Positions 55,528 to 63,299 of a stretch of 64,000 bases of DNA are shown piece after piece. Numbering within the stretch: position 1 is the first letter of the stretch; each line of letters starts with the position of its first letter. Origin of the DNA: a virus; the IMG/VR virus record IMGVR_UViG_3300032053_000017, positions 41,973-105,972 of that record; one strand, given 5' to 3'. The notes under the pieces are model-generated. The model was not told the origin of the DNA. It worked only from the letters and a program-made list of their open reading frames with translations, and made no database searches. The translations under genes and the position numbers were made by a program.

Positions 55528-55557
55528 GTTTCAAAAGACCAGTGTTTGAGGTATACT
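55527..55557 (+). promoter_or_regulatory. class A phage promoter P3
   Basis: GGTTTCAA at 55527-55534, 17-base gap, TATACT at 55552-55557. No + strand gene follows; it points into the 3' ends of the minus-strand operon and produces at most a short RNA before the hairpin at 55565-55637. Confidence 0.6.
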
Positions 55558-55564
55558 ATAGGTG

Positions 55565-55637
55565 AGCGGCCCGGGAGGCCAGATCTTCTCACCCTACACT
55601 ACTTAAAGGGAGATCTTGGACCTGCCTCTGGGCCGCT
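55565..55637 (+). ncRNA. candidate 73-nt rod-like RNA / terminator hairpin
   Basis: AGCGGCCC (55565-55572) pairs with GGGCCGCT (55630-55637), extended by GAGGC/GCCTC (55575-55579 with 55624-55628) and AGATCT/AGATCT (55581-55586 with 55611-55616). Transcription from P3 would start at its 5' edge and TTTGTT follows its 3' edge. It may be a discrete small RNA, a two-way terminator between converging genes, or both. Confidence 0.5.
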
Positions 55638-55640
55638 TTG

Positions 55641-55784
55641 TTATGTCTTAAGCGTATCAGCCGGCTTTTTGGGAACCCATACCGCACCCTCTTTAACCTG
55701 GACTCCGTGAGGGGCCGCCCGGATATTGGGCGCTACCGGAACCGAGACGCCGTCCGCATCTATGTAGAGACCGCCGGTCTTCAT
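55641..55784 (-). CDS. small hypothetical protein
   Basis: 47 residues; last gene of the minus-strand operon, its start overlapping the previous stop (ATGA). Beta-rich (GGLYIDADGVSVPVAPN), ends KKPADTLKT. Unknown. Confidence 0.5.
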   Translation of the reverse strand: MKTGGLYIDADGVSVPVAPNIRAAPHGVQVKEGAVWVPKKPADTLKT

Positions 55785-55909
55785 CTCGCGCCCCCCGCCC
55801 ACCATGTGAAAGCCGTCGGCGGGTTGAGATTCGGCGGTTCGGTGCGCGCGAATTCGCCCACCGTTATGGCGGCGATCGCAAACACCATCGCGATCAAGAA
55901 TCTTCTCAT
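55781..55909 (-). CDS. small secreted or membrane peptide
   Basis: 42 residues with an N-terminal signal-like helix (RRFLIAMVFAIAAITVG). Overlaps both neighbours by ATGA, so made with the lytic transglycosylase-like protein; may act in the same place. Confidence 0.5.
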   Translation of the reverse strand: MRRFLIAMVFAIAAITVGEFARTEPPNLNPPTAFTWWAGGAR

Positions 55910-56391
55910 GATACCGCGCAGTCCCACGGCTGCCATGATCCGTTGGCCTGGTCCCAAATGATGCGCGCTGCCTGGTGGTTGAGCACATCATTGAGGACGA
56001 TGTCCTCCCACGTCCACCCATATTCATCGGCGAAAAAGTCTGCCCAGATAGCCTTACTGATCTGCATGACGCCACCGTGGGCTGCGTCAAGATCGTAGGT
56101 CCTGGGGTCTTGGCCATGCTTGGACTCGCAGCCCTCAACAGCATAGGCGCTCTCTCGCTCCTGCTCAGGCCACGCGTCAAACCGGTCAATGGGCTGTGGG
56201 GTGTCAATACCGGCTCCGCACTGGCCTACCGCACTCCCTGCTGGCGCCGTGCAAACTGGCGGTCGAGCTTCGCTGAGAACTGAGATGCTGATGAGCGCCC
56301 CAGTGTCTTGTTCGGCGCGCGCGGTACCTCCTCCGAGCATTAGCGCGCTCAACAAGATCATCGGCGCGATAAGATGATAGAGGGGTGTCAA
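55906..56391 (-). CDS. secreted lytic-transglycosylase/lysozyme-like protein
   Basis: 161 residues from TTG 56391 with GGAGA upstream. Signal peptide (1-26, ILLSALMLGGGTARA). The C-terminal part has 'CESKHGQDPRTYDL', 'AHGGVMQISKAIWADFF' and 'QAARIIWDQANGSWQPWDC', the SLT/goose-lysozyme layout with its Glu and G-x-M-Q-I. Unlike the endolysin it is exported, so it may loosen or remodel the wall from outside. Confidence 0.7.
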   Translation of the reverse strand: MTPLYHLIAPMILLSALMLGGGTARAEQDTGALISISVLSEARPPVCTAPAGSAVGQCGAGIDTPQPIDRFDAWPEQERESAYAVEGCESKHGQDPRTYDLDAAHGGVMQISKAIWADFFADEYGWTWEDIVLNDVLNHQAARIIWDQANGSWQPWDCAVS

Positions 56392-56618
56392 ACAGTCTCC
56401 TTACTCTCTTCGTTCTCCCGGTCTTCGTTGGCGACCGCCTCTTCAAGGACCCGGTTCAGCTCATCAAGCCGGCGTATTCGATCAGGGTTGAACATGCTGC
56501 TCACCGGGTGAGGGATCCGTTCGAGGAGCACCTGTAACAGGTCAAGTTCGCGGCTTGCCATGTACACGATGTCTCGCGCGGTCTCGAGCGGCATGGCCAG
56601 TACGATGTTCTTCGCCAT
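56388..56618 (-). CDS. hypothetical helical protein
   Basis: 76 residues from ATG 56618 behind GGGGAGG; the longer frame to 56756 lacks a site. Acidic coiled-coil-like C-terminus. Unknown. Confidence 0.55.
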   Translation of the reverse strand: MAKNIVLAMPLETARDIVYMASRELDLLQVLLERIPHPVSSMFNPDRIRRLDELNRVLEEAVANEDRENEESKETV

Positions 56619-56619
56619 G

Positions 56620-56886
56620 CTAGGCCTCCCCTGCTTCTTGAAATGCGGCCTTGGTAAGCTCCTGGGCCTTGCGCCACTTGCACTCGGAAGCGTGGTGTTC
56701 CAGCACGGAGCTGGCAAATTGGTTGCAGGACTTGCAGCGGTCCCAGTGGTCATCATTGCCCCACTGAGTCAGCTCATGCTGAGCCTTCAAGGCCTTCAAT
56801 AGCGTGGGTGCGGCGTGGTGCAGAATGCAGCGCTCGCGCGTAGGGGCGCGGATGAGGACGCGTCCTACTTGGACATATTCTGTCAT
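56620..56886 (-). CDS. hypothetical Cys/His protein
   Basis: 88 residues. C-x2-C (CKSC) and H-H-x3-C in one segment, possibly a zinc finger, within a helical protein. One base separates it from the next start. Unknown. Confidence 0.55.
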   Translation of the reverse strand: MTEYVQVGRVLIRAPTRERCILHHAAPTLLKALKAQHELTQWGNDDHWDRCKSCNQFASSVLEHHASECKWRKAQELTKAAFQEAGEA

Positions 56887-56887
56887 G

Positions 56888-57610
56888 CTATGACTCCTTT
56901 CGGGCCCGCAAGTCGTGCGTCAATCCCTTGTTAAATGTGTCCAAATGTTTCTCTGGGATATGCTTGGTGATCTTGTTGATATCGGCTATCCAGCGTCCGC
57001 GCCCAAGCTCGAAACCCAGCGCGAGAAGTTCAAACACGACCGCGTTCTTGCTGATCACCCAAGCGGTCGGCCCGTGCCTAGGGAACGCAGATACCGTGCA
57101 GAATCCAGCCAAGAAACTGGCTAGCCAAGCGGCCTCGTCGTTCGAGGCTTTGAAATGAATCCTGCCGGAGTAAGCATTCCACTGTCCTGGGGCCTCCTCA
57201 AGCACGTAGATCCCGCCCTGATCCTCTGACACGTGAGTCAGTCCCTGAAGGTCGTCGAGCAACTTGTCGAGCGCCATCGGCGGTACCTCGAACTGCAGCG
57301 CCCTGACACTCGTTGCCAGAAACCCGACCATCGTCCACCAGCGCCAGTCACGGCGTCTCCAGTCCTCGATGAACCTCTGGCCACGCTCCTCTGCTTCGAT
57401 ATCTTGGCTTGGAAAACGGGTGCCGTTGCGTACCCGCTGTCCGATCTCCTGGTTTGTGATGATGCGAGCTTGGATCTCAGCGTTCAGCGTCTCGGTTAGG
57501 AATGAGCCGTCGCGCCTGACTGTAAGCTCAACGCCGTCGTTGGCAAGCACCACATACGGTCCCTTGCCATTTTTGTATATCTGACCGACCTCAATCTCTG
57601 TTGGTTTCAT
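56888..57610 (-). CDS. hypothetical protein
   Basis: 240 residues from ATG 57610 with GGAGGG upstream and a class B promoter 19 bases before it. Small beta-barrel-like start ('EVGQIYKNGKGPYVVLANDGVELTVRRDGS'), then a mixed domain. Not recognised. Likely an early protein, judging by strand and promoter. Confidence 0.6.
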   Translation of the reverse strand: MKPTEIEVGQIYKNGKGPYVVLANDGVELTVRRDGSFLTETLNAEIQARIITNQEIGQRVRNGTRFPSQDIEAEERGQRFIEDWRRRDWRWWTMVGFLATSVRALQFEVPPMALDKLLDDLQGLTHVSEDQGGIYVLEEAPGQWNAYSGRIHFKASNDEAAWLASFLAGFCTVSAFPRHGPTAWVISKNAVVFELLALGFELGRGRWIADINKITKHIPEKHLDTFNKGLTHDLRARKES

Positions 57611-57628
57611 TTGGTACCCTCCATATCT

Positions 57629-57659
57629 ATAGTCGGCACAAACCTAGGAACCTTTAACC
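57629..57659 (-). promoter_or_regulatory. class B phage promoter 1
   Basis: Minus strand GGTTAAAG (57652-57659), 17-base gap, GACTAT (57629-57634). Within a conserved 30-base block repeated at 58636 and 59422. Transcript would start just before the GGAGGG of the 57610 gene. Confidence 0.55.
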
Positions 57660-57856
57660 TCAGGCTCCCAGAACCATAGGCCAAAGTTGGATCCTGTCTG
57701 ATATTCCACAAAGCCGCGTTCAAACAGGTGCCCTGGCGAGGGAGCCCCCAGCCCGCGCAGCCACATTATATCGCTGTCTTCAGTGATGACCCGATAGCTG
57801 TAGAAGTTGTCGCGAGTCGGAACCTCAGTGATCATAGCGCGTTTTCTGCTCTTCAT
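57644..57856 (-). CDS. small hypothetical protein
   Basis: 70 residues, ATGA overlap with the SprT-like gene. Aromatic-rich (YSYRVITEDSDIMWLRGLG, FGLWFWEPE). Its last codons contain the -35 region of class B promoter 1. Unknown. Confidence 0.55.
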   Translation of the reverse strand: MKSRKRAMITEVPTRDNFYSYRVITEDSDIMWLRGLGAPSPGHLFERGFVEYQTGSNFGLWFWEPEVKGS

Positions 57857-58617
57857 CGCCCTGCCCTCCGGGGCCTAGCGCGCAGCAGTCGCCAGAACTC
57901 CTGTTGGCTGCTGATCTTCACGCGGTACTTGCTCATACTGTAACGCCCATCGAAGTAGCCGGCCCAGGCCATCACCTCTTTGTAACAGCGCCAGAACTGT
58001 GCGCCGTGGGCAGCGAATCCTGTAGAGCCGTAGATATGATAGACCATGTGGTGGGCAAACTCATGCAGCACGGTTAGGGCGCACGTTCCACGTTTGGCCG
58101 AGCTACGGATCCTGATGAACCCTGGGCTATAATAGGAAGCTGAGTCGCCGCTGCCCCGTGTGTACTCGAGAAGCGGCACCGACGTTCGGAACCGACGGGA
58201 CACGCGCTTGGCGAGGACCATAGCCTCCTCGACAGTCAGGCGCGCTTCTGCGGCCCCGTGGAACAAGCGGTACTCGAGTGTGTAGACCTTGCGGCGCTGC
58301 GCGTCGACTGGCCGACCGCGGCGCGTCCGCCCTGCCGTCCGATAACCGGAGCAGTAGTCGCACTCCTTGGCAGACCAGTACAGCGGCCGTCCGCACTTGC
58401 AACGGTAGATCCCACGCTCGCACCAGTGGCAGACGGGGCCGTCAACCTGGGTCCAGGTGTTAATCTCTGGCTTACCGTCGACGTGATATATGGATCTCCG
58501 TTCTTTGGTCGGGAACCCGCCTGCCTCTTGAAGCCGTCGTGGCAGGTTCTGGACCGAAACGTGGCCGTAGCCAACGCTGGTCTTGTGCCCGCAGACTACG
58601 CAAAGTTTGTTGTTCAT
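57853..58617 (-). CDS. SprT-like metallopeptidase with N-terminal zinc fingers
   Basis: 254 residues. First about 95 residues have several C-x2-C pairs (CVVC, CHWC, CKC, CDYC). The rest is a SprT-like domain with 'VLHEFAHH' (HExxH at 185-189) and a further His in 'AAHGAQFW' (204). SprT/Spartan-type proteases cleave proteins stuck to DNA; zinc fingers would bind the DNA. Preceded by class B promoter 2. Confidence 0.75.
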   Translation of the reverse strand: MNNKLCVVCGHKTSVGYGHVSVQNLPRRLQEAGGFPTKERRSIYHVDGKPEINTWTQVDGPVCHWCERGIYRCKCGRPLYWSAKECDYCSGYRTAGRTRRGRPVDAQRRKVYTLEYRLFHGAAEARLTVEEAMVLAKRVSRRFRTSVPLLEYTRGSGDSASYYSPGFIRIRSSAKRGTCALTVLHEFAHHMVYHIYGSTGFAAHGAQFWRCYKEVMAWAGYFDGRYSMSKYRVKISSQQEFWRLLRARPRRAGR

Positions 58618-58635
58618 GCGTATCCTCCTATATAG

Positions 58636-58666
58636 ATCATCGGCACAAACCCAGAAACCTTTAATC
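58636..58666 (-). promoter_or_regulatory. class B phage promoter 2
   Basis: Minus strand GATTAAAG (58659-58666), 17-base gap, GATGAT (58636-58641). Transcript would start at the AGGAGG of the SprT-like gene. Confidence 0.55.
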
Positions 58667-59335
58667 TACCGGGCAGCCGATACAGACCGGCGTCCCATTG
58701 GGGCGCAGGCCGAGCTCAGCACCACATTTGATGCAGGGTCCCGGCTTCGGTAGCGAATTGCGACTTGGGAAGCGTCGGCTGGGCAGCGTCTTTTCGTACC
58801 ACCGGCGTCGTGCGACCTTGTCGGTCGAAAGGGCGGTATGATCTGCGGCAAGCTGGTCCCAGGACTCATCCCAGACCAAGAGGTGGAGCGGGTTCAGCAA
58901 CGTAGGGTGAACGCTTAGTTCGACCCACCAACGGTCTTGCCAGCCGAAGCGGACCTCGTCTAGATAGACATAGAAGTCGCCGGCCATGCGACCGTTGTAG
59001 CGCCAGATAGTGCCGCGGTCGTCGATAAGCAGACCCCACGAGGTGATCTCCTTACCCCTGGCATCATGCGGTATGAAGGGGCTAAGGGGGATAGGGATCA
59101 ATGGGTGACGCTCCTCAGGCTGCTCGGGCGTGTAGCGCCAGCGGCCCCGCGTCCCCTCCTGGAGATATTCTCGGCAGTCTGCGCAGGCCGCGATGGGTGT
59201 CTGCCAATCCTCGTGCCGCGAGGTGCGCAACTGGATAGACTTGCACTGGACCTTGTCGCCGAAGTAGGCGCTACTGTCACGTAAGCAGTAACCACACCGG
59301 GCCTCGGCGTCAATCCCGCGTGTCTTTGTAGCCAT
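58661..59335 (-). CDS. hypothetical protein with terminal zinc ribbons
   Basis: 224 residues. C-x2-C (CGYC) and C-x2-C (CADC) at the N-terminus, C-x2-C (CIKC) and C-x2-C (CIGC) at the C-terminus; the middle is Trp/Arg/Asp-rich. Possible DNA binder; first gene of the minus-strand operon with a structured leader. Not recognised. Confidence 0.6.
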   Translation of the reverse strand: MATKTRGIDAEARCGYCLRDSSAYFGDKVQCKSIQLRTSRHEDWQTPIAACADCREYLQEGTRGRWRYTPEQPEERHPLIPIPLSPFIPHDARGKEITSWGLLIDDRGTIWRYNGRMAGDFYVYLDEVRFGWQDRWWVELSVHPTLLNPLHLLVWDESWDQLAADHTALSTDKVARRRWYEKTLPSRRFPSRNSLPKPGPCIKCGAELGLRPNGTPVCIGCPVD

Positions 59336-59344
59336 CTGTTATCT

Positions 59345-59412
59345 CCGATCTTCTCGTCTGGGCTGCCCGAGCGGCCCAGGCCAGAGGGCCGGAGCCCCCT
59401 GGAGAATGCGTT
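59345..59412 (-). promoter_or_regulatory. structured leader of the minus-strand operon
   Basis: On the minus strand: CCAG..GGC..GCC..CTGG then CTGGGC/GCCCAG, two tandem hairpins in the roughly 80-base leader before the gene starting at 59335. No T-run, so control of translation or message stability is more likely than termination. Confidence 0.4.
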
Positions 59413-59421
59413 TTCATTTAT

Positions 59422-59452
59422 ATAGTCGGCGCGTTTCCCAGAACCTTTAACC
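59422..59452 (-). promoter_or_regulatory. class B phage promoter 3
   Basis: Minus strand GGTTAAAG (59445-59452), 17-base gap, GACTAT (59422-59427). The element is divergent from class A promoter P4; the region between 59453 and 59544 holds no gene. Confidence 0.55.
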
Positions 59453-59544
59453 TACTACTATTATACCACATCCTGGATCAACTGGATCACCAAAGTGGGA
59501 TGATCTGGCATCAAATTTTGGTGATTCTTCAATCTCAGTCAACA

Positions 59545-59575
59545 GGTTTCAATCTGCCGCCTGGTAAGTTATGAT
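59545..59575 (+). promoter_or_regulatory. class A phage promoter P4
   Basis: GGTTTCAA at 59545-59552, 17-base gap, TATGAT at 59570-59575. Drives the scaffold and capsid genes; leader about 63 bases with GACAGGAGG before the ATG at 59645. Confidence 0.6.
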
Positions 59576-59644
59576 AGCCCTACAAGACTACTTAGGGGCG
59601 GGCAGTGTCCCGCGACTTTCACGACAGGAGGCATTGGAGAGCTC

Positions 59645-60517
59645 ATGAAGAAGGGCAGGAGCCTCATCCGTCTATCTGACAACCCCTACGGCGGCGACGA
59701 AGACCCGTTGGACCCAACTGGCGGTGAGCTAGGTGGAGACGACGAGGAGGAAGAGGCGCCGTTTGGAGAGGAAGCTCCAGAAGAGGACGAGATGAGCGGC
59801 ATGTACTCGATGCGAAAGGGGCGGAGGGTCAGCGGTCCCCGTGTCAAGCTGTCGCTAGAGAAGCTGGACAACCGCATGACCGGCATCGAGAGGGCTGTGG
59901 TAGATCTGGCCGAGACCGTATCGTCTTTGGCTCAGTCTAACTCTGTCGTGGGTAAGGCGGTTCTTGCCCGACTCCGCAAGGACGACGAGAAGGACGAGGA
60001 AGACGAGAAGGAAGACAAGGCCAGTCTCCGCAAGGACTATGCGTCGGACACCGGTATCGGTGATACCAAGGATGTCGGCGACGACAGGACTTCTGAAGAG
60101 GAGACCAAGAACGAGGTAGGCATCACCGAGGGTGACCTGACCAAGAACCGACGGCTCGCCAAGGACGACGCTGCAAGCAGCTTCGGCGAGAAGGACGACG
60201 ACATGCCCGGCAACAAGCCGGCCGGTATTGACGAGAAGGACAAGAGCCCCGACGACTACCTGCTTCAGGGTGACGCAAGTGACGGACCGGGCCCAACGGT
60301 GAGCGCGGCGCTCAAGGCTGACCTTGCGAAGGCAGCTGCTGCGGTGTACGCTCGACACGGAATCGTTATGAAGGCCTCGGGACCGCGTCCGGGTACGGGC
60401 GGCAGCGAGCCAACAACCGATGTGGATGATCTCTTCGCCAGGGCGCGCAACATGAGCTTCCGAGAGCTCAACAGGAAGCGCGTTGAGGTCGGAGATCTTC
60501 CTGACGGACTGATCTAG
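59645..60517 (+). CDS. scaffold-like protein
   Basis: 290 residues, highly acidic and Lys/Asp-rich, with a predicted coiled coil at about 72-125 (LEKLDNRMTGIERAVVDLAETV). Just upstream of the major capsid gene, the normal place of a scaffold or capsid-assembly protein. Low sequence complexity prevents a family match. Confidence 0.6.
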   Translation: MKKGRSLIRLSDNPYGGDEDPLDPTGGELGGDDEEEEAPFGEEAPEEDEMSGMYSMRKGRRVSGPRVKLSLEKLDNRMTGIERAVVDLAETVSSLAQSNSVVGKAVLARLRKDDEKDEEDEKEDKASLRKDYASDTGIGDTKDVGDDRTSEEETKNEVGITEGDLTKNRRLAKDDAASSFGEKDDDMPGNKPAGIDEKDKSPDDYLLQGDASDGPGPTVSAALKADLAKAAAAVYARHGIVMKASGPRPGTGGSEPTTDVDDLFARARNMSFRELNRKRVEVGDLPDGLI

Positions 60518-60530
60518 GGGGAGGGCGAGA

Positions 60531-61934
60531 ATGAGACTTCCAGCTTCGATGGTAAACAAGGGCGGTCAGGTCTGGACTCCCAAGACGCTCTCTGACTGGT
60601 TGCTGCGGGTTCCGGGCGGCGTCTCGCCACGTGAGGCACGCTACGGTTACTTCGGCCCAGGTTCTGGGTTGCTGCAGAAGGACATCACCGCGGCCGGTGA
60701 CGCCTTCCTAAGCACCGACTTCTTCGTCAACACGTTCGGCGCGAAGGTGTGGGACTCGCTTAACAGCCAGACCCGCTTCTTCAACCTGCTCCGCAAGGTT
60801 GCATGGGGACCAACAACTGGTTACAGGATCCGGTCGGGTCGTAACTTGAGCACACAGCCTGTCTCCGAGACAGGTGCGCTGCCCACGATCGACAGCCCGG
60901 ACCTGCAGACTGTGTACATCCAGCCGAAGTTCATCGTGACCTCGCTCGGTGTCACAGCTCTGGCCCAGTTCCTCGGCACTCTTGAGGGTGGTATCGGGGA
61001 CGCGCTGGCCGTGTCTCAGGAGACCGCCATGATCGACCACACCAAGAAGTTGAACCAGATGCTTCTGGCTTCTGGCTCGCAGCGTGTTGTGGCCGGTGGT
61101 GGTACCCCAGATGAGGTCGTAGATGTGAACTGGTTGAGCGTCGGTGATATCGTCAACGGCACAACGGTTGCCGGCGATGTCACGGTCGTCACCGTCACAC
61201 CAGCGACCAACATTATGAGCTACGCGGGCAACGCCCTGGCGACTGATGAGATCATCTTCATCAAGTCGCGGGCCGGTTTCGCGAGTATCGACGACATCGT
61301 CGAGATGACCAACCGCACCATCAACGGTGTAGCGCTGGGTGCTGCCAAGGCGCCGAACTACGGCTCCCTGGTTATGGCCGACCGTGACACCGGCGAGTGG
61401 AACGCGAGCCAGGTCTACGACAATGCCGGCGTTCTGCGCCACATGACCACGGGCCTTCTTGACCAGGCTATCGACTCGGTCCGCCGAAAGGGCGGTGAGC
61501 CTGACCTGGTCGTGACAGGCGTCGAGCAGGTCACGCGGCTGGGTACGATCCTGCAGGCTAACCAGCACTTCATCGGTGAGGGTACCTTCCAGGTCAAGCT
61601 CGGCGGCGAGGGCACGCTGAAGGGTTATCCGACCGGCTTCCAGGTTGCGACGTACAAGGGTATCCCAGTCTTCCACGACTTCGATGCTCCGACGTCCGTC
61701 CAGTTGGCTGCGAACGGTGACTCCAAGCGCGGCGCGAATGCGTACGTCCTGGACACGCGGTTCCTCGAGATCCCGGTGCTGTTCACAACGCAGTACATGG
61801 AATCGAGAGACTACCTCCAGAACAACATGCTGGGCATCAAGGCCATCTACCTGACGGCCGGTGACCTCCGATGTCTGGACTTCGTCAAGCAGGCTAAGAT
61901 CTGCGACCTGAGCGACGGTATCAACCTAGTCTAG
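60531..61934 (+). CDS. major capsid protein (candidate)
   Basis: 467 residues. Preceded by a scaffold-like gene, followed by decoration-like genes. Segments such as 'FFVNTFGAKVWDSLNSQTRFFNLLRK', 'YIQPKFIVTSLGVTALAQFLGTL', 'DLVVTGVEQVTRLGTILQ', and 'PVFHDFDAPTSVQ' then 'YVLDTRFLEIPVLFTTQYMES' fit the N-arm, E-loop, P and A domains of HK97-fold capsid proteins as in large-headed phages. Codon use is strongly biased to C-ending codons, in line with very high expression. Confidence 0.75.
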   Translation: MRLPASMVNKGGQVWTPKTLSDWLLRVPGGVSPREARYGYFGPGSGLLQKDITAAGDAFLSTDFFVNTFGAKVWDSLNSQTRFFNLLRKVAWGPTTGYRIRSGRNLSTQPVSETGALPTIDSPDLQTVYIQPKFIVTSLGVTALAQFLGTLEGGIGDALAVSQETAMIDHTKKLNQMLLASGSQRVVAGGGTPDEVVDVNWLSVGDIVNGTTVAGDVTVVTVTPATNIMSYAGNALATDEIIFIKSRAGFASIDDIVEMTNRTINGVALGAAKAPNYGSLVMADRDTGEWNASQVYDNAGVLRHMTTGLLDQAIDSVRRKGGEPDLVVTGVEQVTRLGTILQANQHFIGEGTFQVKLGGEGTLKGYPTGFQVATYKGIPVFHDFDAPTSVQLAANGDSKRGANAYVLDTRFLEIPVLFTTQYMESRDYLQNNMLGIKAIYLTAGDLRCLDFVKQAKICDLSDGINLV

Positions 61935-61965
61935 GTCGCGGCACGAGATAGGTTAGATTAGCTGA

Positions 61966-61990
61966 GGGGGCCGGCCAGGCGTCGGCCCCC
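61966..61990 (+). terminator. strong hairpin after the capsid gene
   Basis: GGGGGCCG (61966-61973) / CGGCCCCC (61983-61990) with a 9-base loop, no T-run. May protect the 3' end of capsid messages or slow the polymerase rather than terminate it. Confidence 0.5.
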
Positions 61991-62066
61991 CAGGCCTTGA
62001 AGGGGAGTCCCATAGCCCCGCTGCCTCCCACGGCAGCCAAAGAAACTATGGTGTAAGGAGGTCAAG

Positions 62067-62513
62067 GTGGGACGCGTGACTATCAGACAGGAGCTTGGCA
62101 AGGGTATGGAGGTTGCGCGGCAGTACAGCGCTACCGGCATCGACCCCGCTGGCTCGACCCAGTATATCCTCATCTGCGTGCCCAAGTTCCGCTACAACGT
62201 CGACAAGCTCGAGTTCTACTCGGCTGTCGCAATCGCGGTCGGGGCTAACTTCGTTGACATCTACAAGGACGAAGCCGCGCCTGTCGAGATCATGACACAG
62301 TTCGACCCCGACACGGTCGTTGCGGGTGCAGCGCCTCTCGAGAAGACCGTGCTTGCGGCCGGCAAGGGTGTCCTTGCAGGAACGCCACTGTACATGAAGC
62401 TCGTGTGTGCCGGCGGAAACGCAGCTGCACCGCCTGATCTGAGTGTAGTCGTCCACATATCGCCTGACATCAAGGGTTACGACGGTGAGTTGACCGTCGG
62501 GACCTACGAATAG
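62067..62513 (+). CDS. decoration/surface protein
   Basis: 148 residues from GTG 62067 behind AAGGAGG. Opens 'VTIRQELGKGMEVARQY', ends 'APPDLSVVVHISPDIKGYDGEL'. The following protein shares both ends. Likely a head decoration or tail protein expressed with the capsid. Confidence 0.6.
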   Translation: MGRVTIRQELGKGMEVARQYSATGIDPAGSTQYILICVPKFRYNVDKLEFYSAVAIAVGANFVDIYKDEAAPVEIMTQFDPDTVVAGAAPLEKTVLAAGKGVLAGTPLYMKLVCAGGNAAAPPDLSVVVHISPDIKGYDGELTVGTYE

Positions 62514-62525
62514 GGGGTGTCGACG

Positions 62526-63287
62526 ATGCTGAGGATACGTACCGAGGTCGGCAAGGGCCTTGAGATAGACCGCCATGCGGTCGCGGCGTTCCAGTGCGTC
62601 AACAACGGCGCCAACGCCATGACCAAGGCGGTATGCAGGCCGCGGACCCGATTCGACATCGCGCGGGTTGAGGTCTACTCCGCCGTAGCGCTTGTGGCCG
62701 GTGTCAACCTGCTGGACGTCTGCGTAGGGCTACCGGGGGGTACGGCACTTGTTGCTGCGGCCGACCCGAACGCTATGGTGGTGGCTGGATTTGCAACTAT
62801 CGCCACACAGTCAGACATCCCGCGCAGGGTGCAGATGCAGCTGTCGGACAACGCGGGTGCTGACCTCGTCGTGACCGCGACGGTGGTCGGTCGGGACGCG
62901 GACGGTGCGCCGCTTACGGAGGTCATCGTCAACGCAGCTCCGGGCACAGGTACCACGCTCGGTACCCAGCGGTTCAGGGAGATCTTATTGGTGACGATCG
63001 TTATCGGCGCGGGTGCCGGCGACGCGGCAGATACGCTCGCGCTCGCTACAGTCGATGAAGGTGTCATCGCCCAGTTCAACCCCGACACGATAGTTGCCGG
63101 CGCTGCGCCTGTCTCGCAGACGTTGACCGGCGCCGCGTATAACATCCCGGCCAACGCACCGGTGTGGGCGCGGCTCGTGACAGATAACGGTGCTGTAGCA
63201 GCCCCACCAGATATTGGTGTAGCCGTACACTGGCAGTCGTATATGGGCGCTTACGACGGTGAGACCGCTTACGGCGGCTACGAGTAG
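62526..63287 (+). CDS. decoration/surface protein, expanded paralogue
   Basis: 253 residues from ATG 62526 behind AGGGGGTG (an in-frame GTG lies 9 bases earlier). Start 'LRIRTEVGKGLEIDRH' and end 'FNPDTIVAGAAPVSQTL...APPDIGVAVHWQS' match the preceding protein, with about 100 residues added in the middle. A tandem duplication followed by a domain insertion. Confidence 0.6.
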   Translation: MLRIRTEVGKGLEIDRHAVAAFQCVNNGANAMTKAVCRPRTRFDIARVEVYSAVALVAGVNLLDVCVGLPGGTALVAAADPNAMVVAGFATIATQSDIPRRVQMQLSDNAGADLVVTATVVGRDADGAPLTEVIVNAAPGTGTTLGTQRFREILLVTIVIGAGAGDAADTLALATVDEGVIAQFNPDTIVAGAAPVSQTLTGAAYNIPANAPVWARLVTDNGAVAAPPDIGVAVHWQSYMGAYDGETAYGGYE

Positions 63288-63299
63288 GGAGGACAGACA

